A stretch of 64,000 bases of DNA from an uncultured Pelagibacteraceae bacterium (GCA_902595535.1 CACJQI010000001.1:62001-126000), one strand, 5' to 3'; positions 52,886 through 62,130 are shown, counted from the first letter of the stretch. Notes: generated by a model not told the origin, from the sequence alone. Numbers and translations: made by a program.

Positions 52886-53182
52886 ATGAAAAAAAAAGGT
52901 CACACCCCTATTACCAAGGTCAAAAATCCAGAGCCAAATATAGATAACCCAGATTGGGTTATTTGGGCAGCTTGGGCTGACCGGGTCACTTTTGAAGATA
53001 TTGAAAAGAAGACTGGAAAAACAGAGTCTGAAGTAATTAAAATAATGAGACGATCTATTAAACCTGCCTCATTCAGGTTGTGGCGAAAACGAGTTAATCA
53101 AAAAAGTATCAAGCACAAAAAAAAATTTGAGTACTCAAGAAAACAAATAACTAGTAAAATTAAAAAGAATGATTATTTATAA
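52886..53182 (+). CDS. DUF2805/TIGR03643-family small protein
   Basis: 98-residue basic protein. The family core IWAAWADRVTFEDIEKKTGKTESEV and the MRRSIKPASFRLWRKRV stretch are unmistakable. It has a helix-turn-helix-like arrangement and may bind nucleic acid, but no function is established for the family. The glutaredoxin gene starts 3 bases downstream, so the two are probably co-transcribed. Confidence 0.85.
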   Translation: MKKKGHTPITKVKNPEPNIDNPDWVIWAAWADRVTFEDIEKKTGKTESEVIKIMRRSIKPASFRLWRKRVNQKSIKHKKKFEYSRKQITSKIKKNDYL

Positions 53183-53185
53183 TTT

Positions 53186-53443
53186 ATGAAATCAGTAACT
53201 ATATATACAGGACCTCTTTGCAACTATTGTGATGCAGCAAAAAGATTGTTGGCCAGAAATAATGTTGAATATAAAGAAATTAATATTGCAACAGTTGAGG
53301 GTGCAATGGAAGAAATGATTAAAAAAGCAAATGGTAAAAGAACAATCCCTCAAATTTTTTTTGATGACCAGCACATTGGCGGTTATGATGAAACAAGAGC
53401 ATTAGAGAAAGAAAATAAGCTTAAAGATCTCTTAAATGATTAA
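53186..53443 (+). CDS. grxC: Glutaredoxin 3
   Basis: 85-residue dithiol glutaredoxin, a cytoplasmic glutathione-dependent disulfide reductase. The active-site motif is C12-N-Y-C15; the cis-proline region RTIPQIF and the glutathione-binding GGYDE segment are present. It follows the DUF2805 gene with no space for a separate promoter and is convergent with the secreted-protein gene. Confidence 0.9.
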   Translation: MKSVTIYTGPLCNYCDAAKRLLARNNVEYKEINIATVEGAMEEMIKKANGKRTIPQIFFDDQHIGGYDETRALEKENKLKDLLND

Positions 53444-53470
53444 GAGATAAAAAAATAATAAAAAATCAGA

Positions 53471-54235
53471 TTATTTAATTGTTATTGTTACTATAGGCTC
53501 TTCTGCCCAAATTTGACATAAACTATTCACTTCTTGAGCACCAACTGCAGCTGATGTTCCAAAAGAGATATCAATTGTAGGTGAAATTAAAGCAACAGTG
53601 TAGGGGGATGTGAGTTCGTAAACTAAAACATGATCAGCATCGGAACTACCATCTGCATGTTGTGTTTGATATTTAGAAGAACCACTGCCTTGTGGATAGG
53701 TCTGGTCTTGATCATCAGTTTTATTTGAGCAATTTGCAAGATTGCATCGAGTATATTGGTCATTTATTAAGTAAACATTCATTTCAGCTGCAGTTTGATT
53801 ATTAGCAACAACTGGCTTATGTGTATACTTATCTGTTGCCTCATCAGTAACATACATTGTGTCAGTTGCTGCAATTGTTCTACAAGCTGTTGCGTTACTT
53901 CCTGCGGCTATAGCTGTACTGTTTTTTATTACAAATTTTCTATCAATAGTAACTCTCATATGTGTATAGGTTTCCCCTAAAGGCAATAAAGCTGGATCTC
54001 CATAACTAGCAACCGAAGAACCTGCTGTAACTGACGCTATATCAACAACTTTATCTCCTGATCCTATGACAACTGCATTGTCACAATTTGTAACTCCTGT
54101 ACTTGCTGTACATAACTCAACTTTTCTCATGGTTATTTTATAAACATCAGCAGCACCTGTTGCTGAATGAGATTTGCTAATAAATATCCATAAAGTAAAT
54201 GTAATAAAAAAAATAACTTTTAAAATTTTATACAT
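53471..54235 (-). CDS. Secreted protein of unknown function
   Basis: 254 residues with an N-terminal signal sequence (MYKILKVIFFITFTLW...SHSA, about residues 1-24). The mature part is rich in Thr, Ala and Ser and contains seven or so cysteines, possibly forming disulfides in the periplasm. I recognise no catalytic motif. It overlaps the upstream barrel gene by one base (TAATG), so it is probably its partner. Orthologues in SAR11-type genomes would be informative. Confidence 0.7.
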   Translation of the reverse strand: MYKILKVIFFITFTLWIFISKSHSATGAADVYKITMRKVELCTASTGVTNCDNAVVIGSGDKVVDIASVTAGSSVASYGDPALLPLGETYTHMRVTIDRKFVIKNSTAIAAGSNATACRTIAATDTMYVTDEATDKYTHKPVVANNQTAAEMNVYLINDQYTRCNLANCSNKTDDQDQTYPQGSGSSKYQTQHADGSSDADHVLVYELTSPYTVALISPTIDISFGTSAAVGAQEVNSLCQIWAEEPIVTITIK

Positions 54236-55062
54236 TAATCTGTCCTTGAAATTGTTGACAATCCTTTAAATTCAACCATTATCTTATTATTTCTTTGTAC
54301 TTTTGTTAAAAGCTCCCCTGACATGTCCTTTTCCTCTTTCCAAACATCATCATTTACAAATCCATCTTGCAATGATGGGCCCGATCTTGGGGGATGGAAA
54401 TAGATAATTTTTGTATACCATTCGTCCTCTAAACCAATTTTATCTTTATCGTCATAGGCAATTTCTAAATTAATATTTGGAGTTAATAATAATTCTGAGC
54501 CCAGTTTTTTTCCTTTAATGTCATCTCTATCTCTACCTTCCCATTCATAAGCATTAATAAAGATGTCACCCCAATGTAGATAAGGAATTTGAGAAGCTAA
54601 TCTTAAATCATATCCATCCAAAACCTTTTCATCTTTTCCATCAGAAATACCAAAATATTGATTGAACCAAAATTCAAGAACTGCACTTCTTCCCTCTACA
54701 CCTATGCTCATCCTTGCATTATCATTATCATCGTAATCAATAAATGAATTAAATCCTGTTAAAACAGTCTTGTCCTCACTAAGAGATCTTAGTCCAAAAC
54801 CAATATTTCCTACAATTCTTTCATCATTATTTTTTTCAGTATTAAACAAAGATAACTGTGTAAAAATATTTCCTGTTTCAGTTTTTTCAATTTCTCTTAC
54901 TGCCAATATACTATAATCTGGTTTATGATTTTCTCTTAAATCAATACTAACTTCAGTATCACCTTCGCCTGGGATTAAATTTGATATATATTGAGATATT
55001 CCATCAGCAAATGAATTTGTAGAAAATAAGATAATTGCTAGAAATCGTAGTAATAAATTCAC
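54235..55062 (-). CDS. Inverse-autotransporter-like beta-barrel protein
   Basis: 275 residues. An N-terminal signal-like segment (residues 1-19) is followed by a region that resembles the intimin/invasin beta-domain: NIGFGLRSL, then TVLTGFNSFIDYDDNDN, ARMSIGVEGRSAVLEFWFNQYFG, and the DGYDLRLASQIPYLHWGD segment. Alternating hydrophobic strands fit an outer-membrane barrel. Known inverse autotransporters carry a long passenger after the barrel; this one ends after about 60 residues. The adjacent secreted protein may act as a separate passenger. Confidence 0.7.
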   Translation of the reverse strand: MNLLLRFLAIILFSTNSFADGISQYISNLIPGEGDTEVSIDLRENHKPDYSILAVREIEKTETGNIFTQLSLFNTEKNNDERIVGNIGFGLRSLSEDKTVLTGFNSFIDYDDNDNARMSIGVEGRSAVLEFWFNQYFGISDGKDEKVLDGYDLRLASQIPYLHWGDIFINAYEWEGRDRDDIKGKKLGSELLLTPNINLEIAYDDKDKIGLEDEWYTKIIYFHPPRSGPSLQDGFVNDDVWKEEKDMSGELLTKVQRNNKIMVEFKGLSTISRTD

Positions 55063-55111
55063 TTTTTAAAAATATATAAGTAAAAAAATAAAGTCAATAA
55101 TATTAAGAGCT

Positions 55112-55483
55112 TTACTTTGGCTTAAAGACTAAGCAAACACCATTATTGCAATATCTTTTTCCTGTTGGGTCTGGCCCATCATCAAAAATGTGGCCATGAT
55201 GACCTCCACATTTTTTACAGTGATACTCTGTTCTTGCATAACCTAATAAGTGATCTGTTTTAGTTTCAAATACATCTGGAAGAGATTGATAAAAAGAAGG
55301 CCAGCCTGAACCACTTTCGTATTTAGTATTAGAGTCAAATAATTTTTCCCCACAATTTACACAGTGAAAACTTCCCTCTCTCTTTTCATTGTTAAGCTCA
55401 CTAGTATTTGGCATTTCAGTACCCTCTTCAAATAAAACTAACTTTTGTTCATCAGTAAGATTAGGATTAATTTTTTTTGACAT
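55112..55483 (-). CDS. msrB: Peptide-methionine (R)-S-oxide reductase
   Basis: 123-residue MsrB that repairs methionine-R-sulfoxide in the cytoplasm. The zinc cysteines C41, C44, C89 and C92 are present (HCVNC, HCKKC). The catalytic cysteine is C112 in GKRYCNNG, where the usual RYCIN-Ser context is slightly altered. The GSGWPSFY substrate motif is intact. The gene begins 3 bases from the D-2-hydroxyacid dehydrogenase stop codon, so it is likely in the same transcript. Confidence 0.9.
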   Translation of the reverse strand: MSKKINPNLTDEQKLVLFEEGTEMPNTSELNNEKREGSFHCVNCGEKLFDSNTKYESGSGWPSFYQSLPDVFETKTDHLLGYARTEYHCKKCGGHHGHIFDDGPDPTGKRYCNNGVCLVFKPK

Positions 55484-55486
55484 AAT

Positions 55487-56437
55487 TTACTCTATCACTC
55501 TTATCGGTTTTCCATCAATACATGCTTCAAGATCTTCAATCATTTGTGTATAGTAAATACTATAATTTTCTGCTGTCACATAACCAATGTGAGGAGTTAA
55601 TAATACATTAGGTAAAAATCTTAATTTATTAGCCTCTGTCAGTGGCTCTTTTTCATAAACATCAATTCCAGCTCCCATAATTACATTAGTAGATAAAGCG
55701 ATAATCAAATCATCTTCATTAACTATTGGACCGCGTGCAGTATTAATTAAAAAAGCTGTTTTTTTCATTTGATCAAACTCTTTAATTGTAATGCAATCTT
55801 TATATCTATCTCCTCCCTGAACATGAATTGAAATATAATCTGAAGTTTTAATTAAATCTTCTTTACTGCACGGCAAAACATTTAATTCTTTACATTTATC
55901 TAGGTCTAAATTTTCGCTCCAAGCCATTACTTGCATACCAAATGCATTGGCTATTTTTGCAACTTGTGAACCTACTTTTCCAAGACCAATTAAACCAATA
56001 ATTTTACCTTTAAGCTCAAAACCAACAGTTGTTTGCCAATAACCTTGATACATATTATCAATTTCTGTTTTTAGATTTCTAGATAACCCTAATATTAATG
56101 CCCAAGTTAATTCACAAGTTGGATTTGAATTACTTTCAGTGCCACATACTATAATTTTTCTTTTTTTTGCAGCTTCAAGATCTACAGATTTATTTCGCAC
56201 ACCACTTGTTATTATGTATTTAAGATCATTAAGATTATCGATTAGATTCTTGGAAATAGGCGTTCTTTCTCTCATGATTAATAAAGCCTCAAAATCAGCT
56301 AATTGTTCTATAGCATCTGCCTCATCTAGAAATGGTTCGCTAAAAATTTTAAATTCATACTTTCCAGATAACTTTTTAAGATCCACAAATTCTTGTGAAA
56401 CGTTTTGATAATCATCTAAAATTGCGACTTTAAGCAT
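55487..56437 (-). CDS. D-2-hydroxyacid dehydrogenase family protein
   Basis: 316-residue NAD-dependent dehydrogenase. The Rossmann motif GLIGLGKVGSQVAK is near residue 145, and the catalytic Arg is in NTARGPIVNED, Glu in YEKEPL and His in TPHIGYV. Phosphoglycerate dehydrogenase or hydroxypyruvate reductase-like reactions are typical. Overlaps the EamA gene by 8 bases and is followed by msrB. Confidence 0.88.
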   Translation of the reverse strand: MLKVAILDDYQNVSQEFVDLKKLSGKYEFKIFSEPFLDEADAIEQLADFEALLIMRERTPISKNLIDNLNDLKYIITSGVRNKSVDLEAAKKRKIIVCGTESNSNPTCELTWALILGLSRNLKTEIDNMYQGYWQTTVGFELKGKIIGLIGLGKVGSQVAKIANAFGMQVMAWSENLDLDKCKELNVLPCSKEDLIKTSDYISIHVQGGDRYKDCITIKEFDQMKKTAFLINTARGPIVNEDDLIIALSTNVIMGAGIDVYEKEPLTEANKLRFLPNVLLTPHIGYVTAENYSIYYTQMIEDLEACIDGKPIRVIE

Positions 56438-57326
56438 TTGTAACTTTTTTGTTTGATAAAAATAAACCTAATATAATTAAAACAGATCCAATGAAATGAA
56501 AAAATAAAAATTTTTCATTAAAAAATATCATTGCAAAAATTGTGCTAAATAATGGAATTAATGATAAGAAAATTCCAGCTCTATTTGCACCAATTATTGA
56601 AACTGCTCCAGCCCAAAAATAATAAGATCCGATGCTTGGAAAAATTGCAATATAAAGCAAAATAAAAATCAGATTACTGGTAAACTCAGTTGTTTTTCCT
56701 TGAGATAACTCAACTAAAAAAGATGGTAAAAGAATAATTAAGCCAAATGTACAAACAACATGAACAAGTGAAAGTAAAGAGATATCAAATGTTTTTTTTT
56801 TTAAAAATGCTGAATAAATTCCCCATGATATTATTGCAATTATCATATAAATATCCCCCTTATTAAAATTTAGAGTTAACAAAATGTTTAAATCAAGACG
56901 CGTAATAATTGCCAAAATTCCTAGAACTGAAAAAATCAAACCAGATATTTGAAAAATATTTGTTTTTTCAATCTTAAGTAGAAAACAGACTAAAATTATT
57001 GACACAGGTATTGCAGTGTTAAAAAGTGAGGCGTTTATTACCTGAGTATAATTAAGGGCATTATAAGTAAATGCTGAAAATATACCGACACTGGTAAAAC
57101 CTAAAATAAAAAATAATGATAAATTATTTTTGACTTCATTTTGTATTCTTGAAATTTCTTTATAGGTAAAAGGTATCAATATTATCCAAACTAACAACCA
57201 TCTAAAAAAAGCTAATGAGTAAGGGGGTACATTTTCTGTATATGCGAATTTACCTATAGTAAAATTCCCTGCCCAAAATAATGTTGCAAGAATAAGCATA
57301 ATATATGCTTTTGTATTTTTACTCAT
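56430..57326 (-). CDS. EamA-family (DMT) transporter
   Basis: 298-residue ten-helix inner-membrane protein with two EamA repeats; the first helix contains the family's ATLFWAGNFTIGKFA motif. Likely an exporter of an amino acid or related metabolite. Its stop region overlaps the 2-hydroxyacid dehydrogenase start by 8 bases, so the two are coupled. Confidence 0.88.
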   Translation of the reverse strand: MSKNTKAYIMLILATLFWAGNFTIGKFAYTENVPPYSLAFFRWLLVWIILIPFTYKEISRIQNEVKNNLSLFFILGFTSVGIFSAFTYNALNYTQVINASLFNTAIPVSIILVCFLLKIEKTNIFQISGLIFSVLGILAIITRLDLNILLTLNFNKGDIYMIIAIISWGIYSAFLKKKTFDISLLSLVHVVCTFGLIILLPSFLVELSQGKTTEFTSNLIFILLYIAIFPSIGSYYFWAGAVSIIGANRAGIFLSLIPLFSTIFAMIFFNEKFLFFHFIGSVLIILGLFLSNKKVTNA

Positions 57327-57429
57327 TTTAACAATTTATGTTTTATTAATTGTAATTTTCCCAGAGATTAAACCTAATGTCTATCTAAAATAAAATTATT
57401 AATAATATTAAATTACAAAGAATTTTTGT

Positions 57430-57729
57430 TTATTGAATTTCTTTACAATCTTGATCTTCTGATTTAACAAAAAATATTTTTTGTAAGTCATTACTGTAAG
57501 TATTATCACACTCTTGAATTTCAACTTCATCTGTAAATAAACTCATTGCGTGTTCACTAACATTTTTACCTGTTTTGTTCTTTACTCCATAATTTATTGT
57601 TTCTCCAACAAGCGCATGTTGAATTCCACCAGTTTTAACTACTGAAAATGCTGGTCCTAATAATGCTAAATTTTGAGCACATCCTGTTAAAAATAAAAAA
57701 GAAAATAGAATTAAGTAAATTTTTTTCAT
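57430..57729 (-). CDS. Small lipoprotein of unknown function
   Basis: 99 residues with a lipoprotein signal peptide; the lipobox is FLTGC with the lipidated Cys at residue 17. The mature part has no motif I recognise; further Cys pairs lie near the end. It is anchored in the membrane facing the periplasm. It stands alone between EamA and the Amt-PP2C gene with about 80-100 bases on each side. Confidence 0.75.
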   Translation of the reverse strand: MKKIYLILFSFLFLTGCAQNLALLGPAFSVVKTGGIQHALVGETINYGVKNKTGKNVSEHAMSLFTDEVEIQECDNTYSNDLQKIFFVKSEDQDCKEIQ

Positions 57730-57809
57730 TAATTATGATTTCTATATAAATTTATTTATAATTAAAGTTTAAAATGACTTTTTAAAAATTAAATGTGACC
57801 ATTTTGATT

Positions 57810-60047
57810 TTATTTTCCAATTCCTATAATTGTTAAGTCATCATCAAGGATATCGTTATTTTCTTTAATACCTTTTTCGTATATATCTTTTTTCAAACTT
57901 CTAAGTCGAATTTCTTCGGTCGCGTCTTCTAATTCTTTTTTTAGTGAACTATTTTGATGTTTTATAATTAATTCTTTAACACCATTAATACCTATTTCTT
58001 GTTTTTCTTCATTTATACACTCAGAAAAACCATCAGTGAAACAATATATTCTACCTTTATTAAGTTTGAAGGTTTCTAATTTGTATACATTTTCATCTTT
58101 ATGTCTTGTAACTGCTAATGGAACTGAACTAGATGAAAATTCTCTAAACTCTTTATTATGTTTTAATAATGCTGGTTGATGTCCAGCATTTGCAATTTCA
58201 ACTAAATCTGATTTTAAATTATATCTTCCAACAATTGAGGTTATAAATGTACCCTTAGGATTTGTTTCATTTAAATCATTATTCATTTCAAATAAAATTT
58301 CGTTAGGTCTAAATTTTTGTCTCGCAAAAATTTTAAATAATGTGATGGCTTTGGCCATCACCATTCCTGCATTAACACCTTTGCCTGATACATCTGATAA
58401 CGTGAAATAAACTTCATCATCATGAAGAAAAAAATCATAAAAATCTCCTGAAATCTCTCTTGCTGGAATGTTAAGACCAAATATTGGATAATGGTCCATA
58501 TCTCTTTTTGGCATTAAACGTTTTTGAACATCAATTGCTAGTTTGATTTCTTGAGAAACTCTATTTTTCCATTTATTTTTTTGTTTTTCGGTTTGCTCTA
58601 GCCTGTCCATCAGAACATTATATTGAGTTCCAATAATACCACTATCCGTAAAAGGATCTTGTGGAGCTCTGCTAGAGTAATCATCTGATTTAGCTTGTTT
58701 TGTTAAAACTTCTAACAATTCATGTGTATCTGTTGATGCATTATGTTCTGAAATATTAAGGCCTAACTCTTCTTGAATTTTTCCAACTCTTAATGGGAAA
58801 AATGAATTAATAATTTTAAAAATTATATACGATCCAAAAAAACAAAAACTTCCAATAGATACAATTCCAATTAATTGAATTGATAATTGTTCCAATCTTG
58901 TTTTTTCAACTCCCATCATTTCAAAATTTCCAAATATAGCAACAGCAATCGTTCCCCAAATTCCAGAAGCTAAGTGAACAGGTATTGCACTCACTACATC
59001 GTCAATTTTAATTTTTTCTAATAATACAATTGTTGATCCTGAAATAATTCCACCAATACTTCCTATTACAATTGCATCAGAAGGATCTACATAAGCACAT
59101 GATGCAGTTATGGAAACTAATCCTGCAAGAGGTCCTGTTATCATGAATAAGGGTTCAGGTTTTTTTAAAACAATTATTCCCATTATGCTTGAAAAAATAA
59201 GACCAAAAGAAGCTGATAAAAAAGTATTAATTAAAATTAATGGAATTTTTAAATCCATTGCTCCATTTGCACCTCCGTTAAATCCAAACCAGCCAAACCA
59301 TAAAATTAAAGCTCCAAGTGCAGCAATAGGAGTGTTGCTCCCTTGAAAGGTCTTGCTTAAGCTATCTTTTCTAAATCTTCCTGTTCTATTCCCAACAACT
59401 AATAAAACTGCAAGTGCAATCCATCCACCAACTGAATGTACAACAGAAGCCCCAGCAAAATCTAAATAACCTAATTTACCAAGCCAACCAAATTTTTCTG
59501 TTGGATTTTCAAAGTTAAATGCCCAAGACCAATGACCAACAATTGGATAAAAAAATCCTGAAGCAAAAAATGTAATAATGACATAAGAAAAAAACCTTAA
59601 TCTTTCAGCAACTGCACCAGATATAATTGTTGCAGCTGTTGCAACAAACATTGCTTGGAAAACAAAATATGTCTGATAGCCAGCAACTTTTGTAGTAAAA
59701 AAGAAAAACTTATTGCCAAACAATCCAGATACACTAGTTCCATACATTAATGCAAAACCAAATGCCCAAAAAATTACAACTGCAATACCAAAATCAGTCA
59801 CATTTTTAAGAGCAACGTTAATACTATTTTTGTTTCTAGATAACCCAGTTTCCAAACACATAAACCCTGCTTGCATTAGGAAAACAAGGATCGCACAAAT
59901 TAAAAGCCAAAAGGTATCTAAATTTGCTTGAAGGATTGCATCTAAACGAAATTCTAGTGCAGTCAAAGCTCCTTTATTGGTAAGCTCTAATTGCTTAATA
60001 CTTGACTGCAGCTTATTGAGCAGTATCTGGGTTTCAGCCGCAGTCAT
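57810..60047 (-). CDS. Ammonium transporter fused to a PP2C (SpoIIE-type) phosphatase
   Basis: 745 residues. Residues about 41-435 are an Amt/Rh channel: GLSRNKNSIN signature, pore histidines H204 and H358, and the GISEH-like cytoplasmic tail. A helical linker (about 440-500) follows. Residues about 500-745 are a PP2C-type serine/threonine phosphatase with GDFYD (534-538), DVSGKG (552-557), D672 and DDLT (737-740); all metal Asps are present. A short coiled N-terminal segment precedes the first helix. The fusion would make phosphatase activity follow ammonium occupancy. STAS and HATPase partners are encoded 1.8 kb away. Confidence 0.9.
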   Translation of the reverse strand: MTAAETQILLNKLQSSIKQLELTNKGALTALEFRLDAILQANLDTFWLLICAILVFLMQAGFMCLETGLSRNKNSINVALKNVTDFGIAVVIFWAFGFALMYGTSVSGLFGNKFFFFTTKVAGYQTYFVFQAMFVATAATIISGAVAERLRFFSYVIITFFASGFFYPIVGHWSWAFNFENPTEKFGWLGKLGYLDFAGASVVHSVGGWIALAVLLVVGNRTGRFRKDSLSKTFQGSNTPIAALGALILWFGWFGFNGGANGAMDLKIPLILINTFLSASFGLIFSSIMGIIVLKKPEPLFMITGPLAGLVSITASCAYVDPSDAIVIGSIGGIISGSTIVLLEKIKIDDVVSAIPVHLASGIWGTIAVAIFGNFEMMGVEKTRLEQLSIQLIGIVSIGSFCFFGSYIIFKIINSFFPLRVGKIQEELGLNISEHNASTDTHELLEVLTKQAKSDDYSSRAPQDPFTDSGIIGTQYNVLMDRLEQTEKQKNKWKNRVSQEIKLAIDVQKRLMPKRDMDHYPIFGLNIPAREISGDFYDFFLHDDEVYFTLSDVSGKGVNAGMVMAKAITLFKIFARQKFRPNEILFEMNNDLNETNPKGTFITSIVGRYNLKSDLVEIANAGHQPALLKHNKEFREFSSSSVPLAVTRHKDENVYKLETFKLNKGRIYCFTDGFSECINEEKQEIGINGVKELIIKHQNSSLKKELEDATEEIRLRSLKKDIYEKGIKENNDILDDDLTIIGIGK

Positions 60048-60059
60048 AATTAAATTTTA

Positions 60060-60386
60060 TTAGTCTACTAATTTTCTAGCTTCCTCAGCATCATTGATAA
60101 TTTTATCAACACTTACAACTTTGATAACTTCAAAACCAGTTCCAAGAATAGCATTCTTGTAATCTTCATCTGTTAGATTTGATTTATCAGCAAAAGAGGA
60201 AACGGCTACGCCCTCTGGCCATGATACCTTAACATCAGCGTTAGGGCTAGCTGCTTGAAGTGCTTTAGTCACCATTTTTTGACACTTAATACACATCATG
60301 CCATTTACTTGGGCTATTTGTGATTGAGCTGCAAAAACATTTGTAGAAAATAATATTAATAATAAAGTAATAAATATTTTTTTCAT
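60060..60386 (-). CDS. Secreted heavy-metal-associated (HMA) domain protein
   Basis: 108 residues from the ATG at 60386, chosen because MKKIFITLLLILF...VFA forms a typical signal peptide; an alternative ATG is at 60398. The metal motif is MMCIKC (C32 and C35), corresponding to the GMxCxxC motif of HMA copper-binding proteins. It is probably periplasmic and could carry copper. It lies 12 bases upstream of the Amt-PP2C gene, so they may be co-transcribed; copper is not obviously linked to ammonium. Confidence 0.8.
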   Translation of the reverse strand: MKKIFITLLLILFSTNVFAAQSQIAQVNGMMCIKCQKMVTKALQAASPNADVKVSWPEGVAVSSFADKSNLTDEDYKNAILGTGFEVIKVVSVDKIINDAEEARKLVD

Positions 60387-60493
60387 ATTTGCTTTCATTT
60401 TTAATTAAATAAATTTAACTCCTATAATAACTTAAATCTATAATAAAGCTGATCAATTTGAGTTAAAAATTCAATTGCTAATTGATTTATCTA

Positions 60494-60745
60494 TTATTCA
60501 TTATCTTTTTTTTTCCAAATATAGAAAAATATATATGGAGAAAGAGCGGGTACAATTCCAAACCAAAACCATTCATCCCATCTAAAACTTTTGTCTAAAG
60601 TTGGTGCCTTCAATCCATTCCACCAAGTTAAATAACCAATAAATATTATCCAGCCCAAACTTACTGTTATAAGAATTTTTTGTTTTTGTGAAAAGTCTTG
60701 TTTTGTTAATTTTAAAAAAAAATTTTTAATATTTTCTAAATTCAT
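60494..60745 (-). CDS. Small membrane protein of unknown function
   Basis: 83 residues from ATG 60745, chosen because the longer frame begins inside the pilin gene. It has two hydrophobic helices (about residues 28-47 and 58-76), with a tryptophan-rich loop between them (LTWWNGLKAPTLDKSFRWDEW). Its start overlaps the pilin stop region by about 4 bases, so it is part of the pilin operon. It may be a pilus-assembly accessory or a membrane anchor; no family is recognised. Confidence 0.65.
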   Translation of the reverse strand: MNLENIKNFFLKLTKQDFSQKQKILITVSLGWIIFIGYLTWWNGLKAPTLDKSFRWDEWFWFGIVPALSPYIFFYIWKKKDNE

Positions 60746-60749
60746 AACC

Positions 60750-61196
60750 TTAACACTTACTGGGATCTCTTCGTAAAGAACCATCAGCTGTTAAAGTTAT
60801 ATTACACCCGTTAGAATTATCTTCCTCAACCGCATAAATCTTATAATTTGAAGCGTGATCTGCAACACATATAAAATAACCCGCTGTTGCTTTTTTGGGG
60901 CTTACATTTGGATCAATAATAGATTTTGCTCCACCAAGTAATTCATTTTCAATAGCTTCAGATGTTGCAATTGAAGGTGTGCAAGATGATCCTGTGCCTG
61001 TGTAATAAATTGAATTGACTGAATAATACTCTGTTTGACCAAGAGATATTTGTCTCATGATATTTTCAGTTGATTTTTTTTTTGTAGAAGAAACGTAGCC
61101 GCTATAACTTGTAATACCAATAGCTGCAATAATACCTAGGATTGCTACAACAACCAAAAGTTCAATAAGGGTAAACCCGGAACTTTTGGTTGTCAT
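60750..61196 (-). CDS. Type IV pilin-like protein (minor or major)
   Basis: 148 residues with a prepilin peptidase motif: short leader ending in Gly at residue 7, then FTLIELLVVVAILGIIAAIGI with conserved Glu5 of the mature form. The C-terminal globular part contains cysteines (CTPS, FICV, GCNI, DPSKC), which may form the disulfide-bonded D-loop. It lies 14 bases after the first pilin gene and is followed by the small membrane protein. The two pilins share the N-terminal helix but not the globular domain. Confidence 0.9.
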   Translation of the reverse strand: MTTKSSGFTLIELLVVVAILGIIAAIGITSYSGYVSSTKKKSTENIMRQISLGQTEYYSVNSIYYTGTGSSCTPSIATSEAIENELLGGAKSIIDPNVSPKKATAGYFICVADHASNYKIYAVEEDNSNGCNITLTADGSLRRDPSKC

Positions 61197-61210
61197 AAGA
61201 TTAATTTTAA

Positions 61211-61669
61211 TTATTCAATAGTAACTGTGTTACTCAATAAAGTCTCACCATTAGCTGTGCAACTTTTAATCGTAACTGTCGATCCATCATCACTAACACT
61301 CGTTTGACCTTCTGTTGTGGCATTACAAGCAGTCAGAGTTGTGGTTACAATTGCAGAATTAGCAGTTGAATAAGGATTCTTAAATTCACTTCCTAATGCT
61401 GAATTAGTTCCATCTTTAACTTTCCCTGATGTTTTTCTCTGAGAGCAAGTTAAATTAGTTCCCATTACAGAAGTTTCGCCAATTTCACATTTTTTAAGTT
61501 CTGCGGCTACATATTTAACAACTGCAGCTTGGTTAGATTTAACTGCTGATTTTTTTGCACCCGCTGTGTAACCTGAGTAAGCAACTACACCTACGGCAGC
61601 TAGAATTCCGATAATTGCTACAACAACTAGTAGCTCAATAAGAGTAAAACCTTTATTATTTTTTTTCAT
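61211..61669 (-). CDS. pilA: Type IV pilin, PilA-like
   Basis: 152 residues with the prepilin motif: leader MKKNNKG then FTLIELLVVVAIIGILAAVG (mature Glu5). The mature domain is Ser/Thr/Ala-rich with four cysteines. It is the first gene of the pilin operon, divergent from the STAS gene. The prepilin peptidase is not in the window. Confidence 0.9.
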   Translation of the reverse strand: MKKNNKGFTLIELLVVVAIIGILAAVGVVAYSGYTAGAKKSAVKSNQAAVVKYVAAELKKCEIGETSVMGTNLTCSQRKTSGKVKDGTNSALGSEFKNPYSTANSAIVTTTLTACNATTEGQTSVSDDGSTVTIKSCTANGETLLSNTVTIE

Positions 61670-61722
61670 ATTTAATTCCTATATTTTATAAGTAAACTTT
61701 ATAAACCTTAATAGTTTTTGTA

Positions 61723-61764
61723 AAGCCAAGAAATTATGATAATTCTTCGCATTAGCAATGGCTT
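61723..61764. repeat. Nested inverted repeat in the pilA/STAS divergent gap
   Basis: Outer arms AAGCCA (61723-61728) and TGGCTT (61759-61764) enclose an inner stem AAGAAATTAT/ATAATTCTT (61728-61747, one unpaired A). The 161-base gap between pilA and the STAS gene contains both promoters. The element may be an operator or an RNA leader of either gene. Confidence 0.45.
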
Positions 61765-61830
61765 AATAGTCCAAAATGGGTGTTAATACTAGCGTTTAAC
61801 AAAAAATTAACGTAAAAAGAGCAAAAAAAA

Positions 61831-62130
61831 ATGACTTATCAAGTTACAGAAGAAAATAATATTTCAACAGTATTTCTTAACGGTGAGATCGATATGGACG
61901 TGACTGACAAAGCAAAAGATGTCATTTTGCCATTAATAGAGGCTGGTAAGGAAGTTCATATTAATTTGAAAGATGTTGAGTATATGGACTCATCAGGTAT
62001 TTCAGTACTAATCGAAAGTCATCAAAAAGCAATGGAGCTTGGGACTAAAGTAACTTTAAAAGAAATCAGTAAATCTGTCCTTAAAGTTATAATGATGGCA
62101 AAACTAGAACAGATCTTAAATTTAGATTGA
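61831..62130 (+). CDS. STAS-domain anti-anti-sigma factor
   Basis: 99-residue single STAS domain of the SpoIIAA/RsbV type. The phosphorylatable Ser is in YMDSSGIS (S54 or S55). In partner switching it is phosphorylated by an HATPase kinase and released by a PP2C phosphatase; unphosphorylated, it sequesters the kinase/anti-sigma factor. It overlaps the kinase start by one base (TGATG), the standard arrangement. The presumed phosphatase is the Amt-PP2C fusion at 57810. Confidence 0.9.
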   Translation: MTYQVTEENNISTVFLNGEIDMDVTDKAKDVILPLIEAGKEVHINLKDVEYMDSSGISVLIESHQKAMELGTKVTLKEISKSVLKVIMMAKLEQILNLD

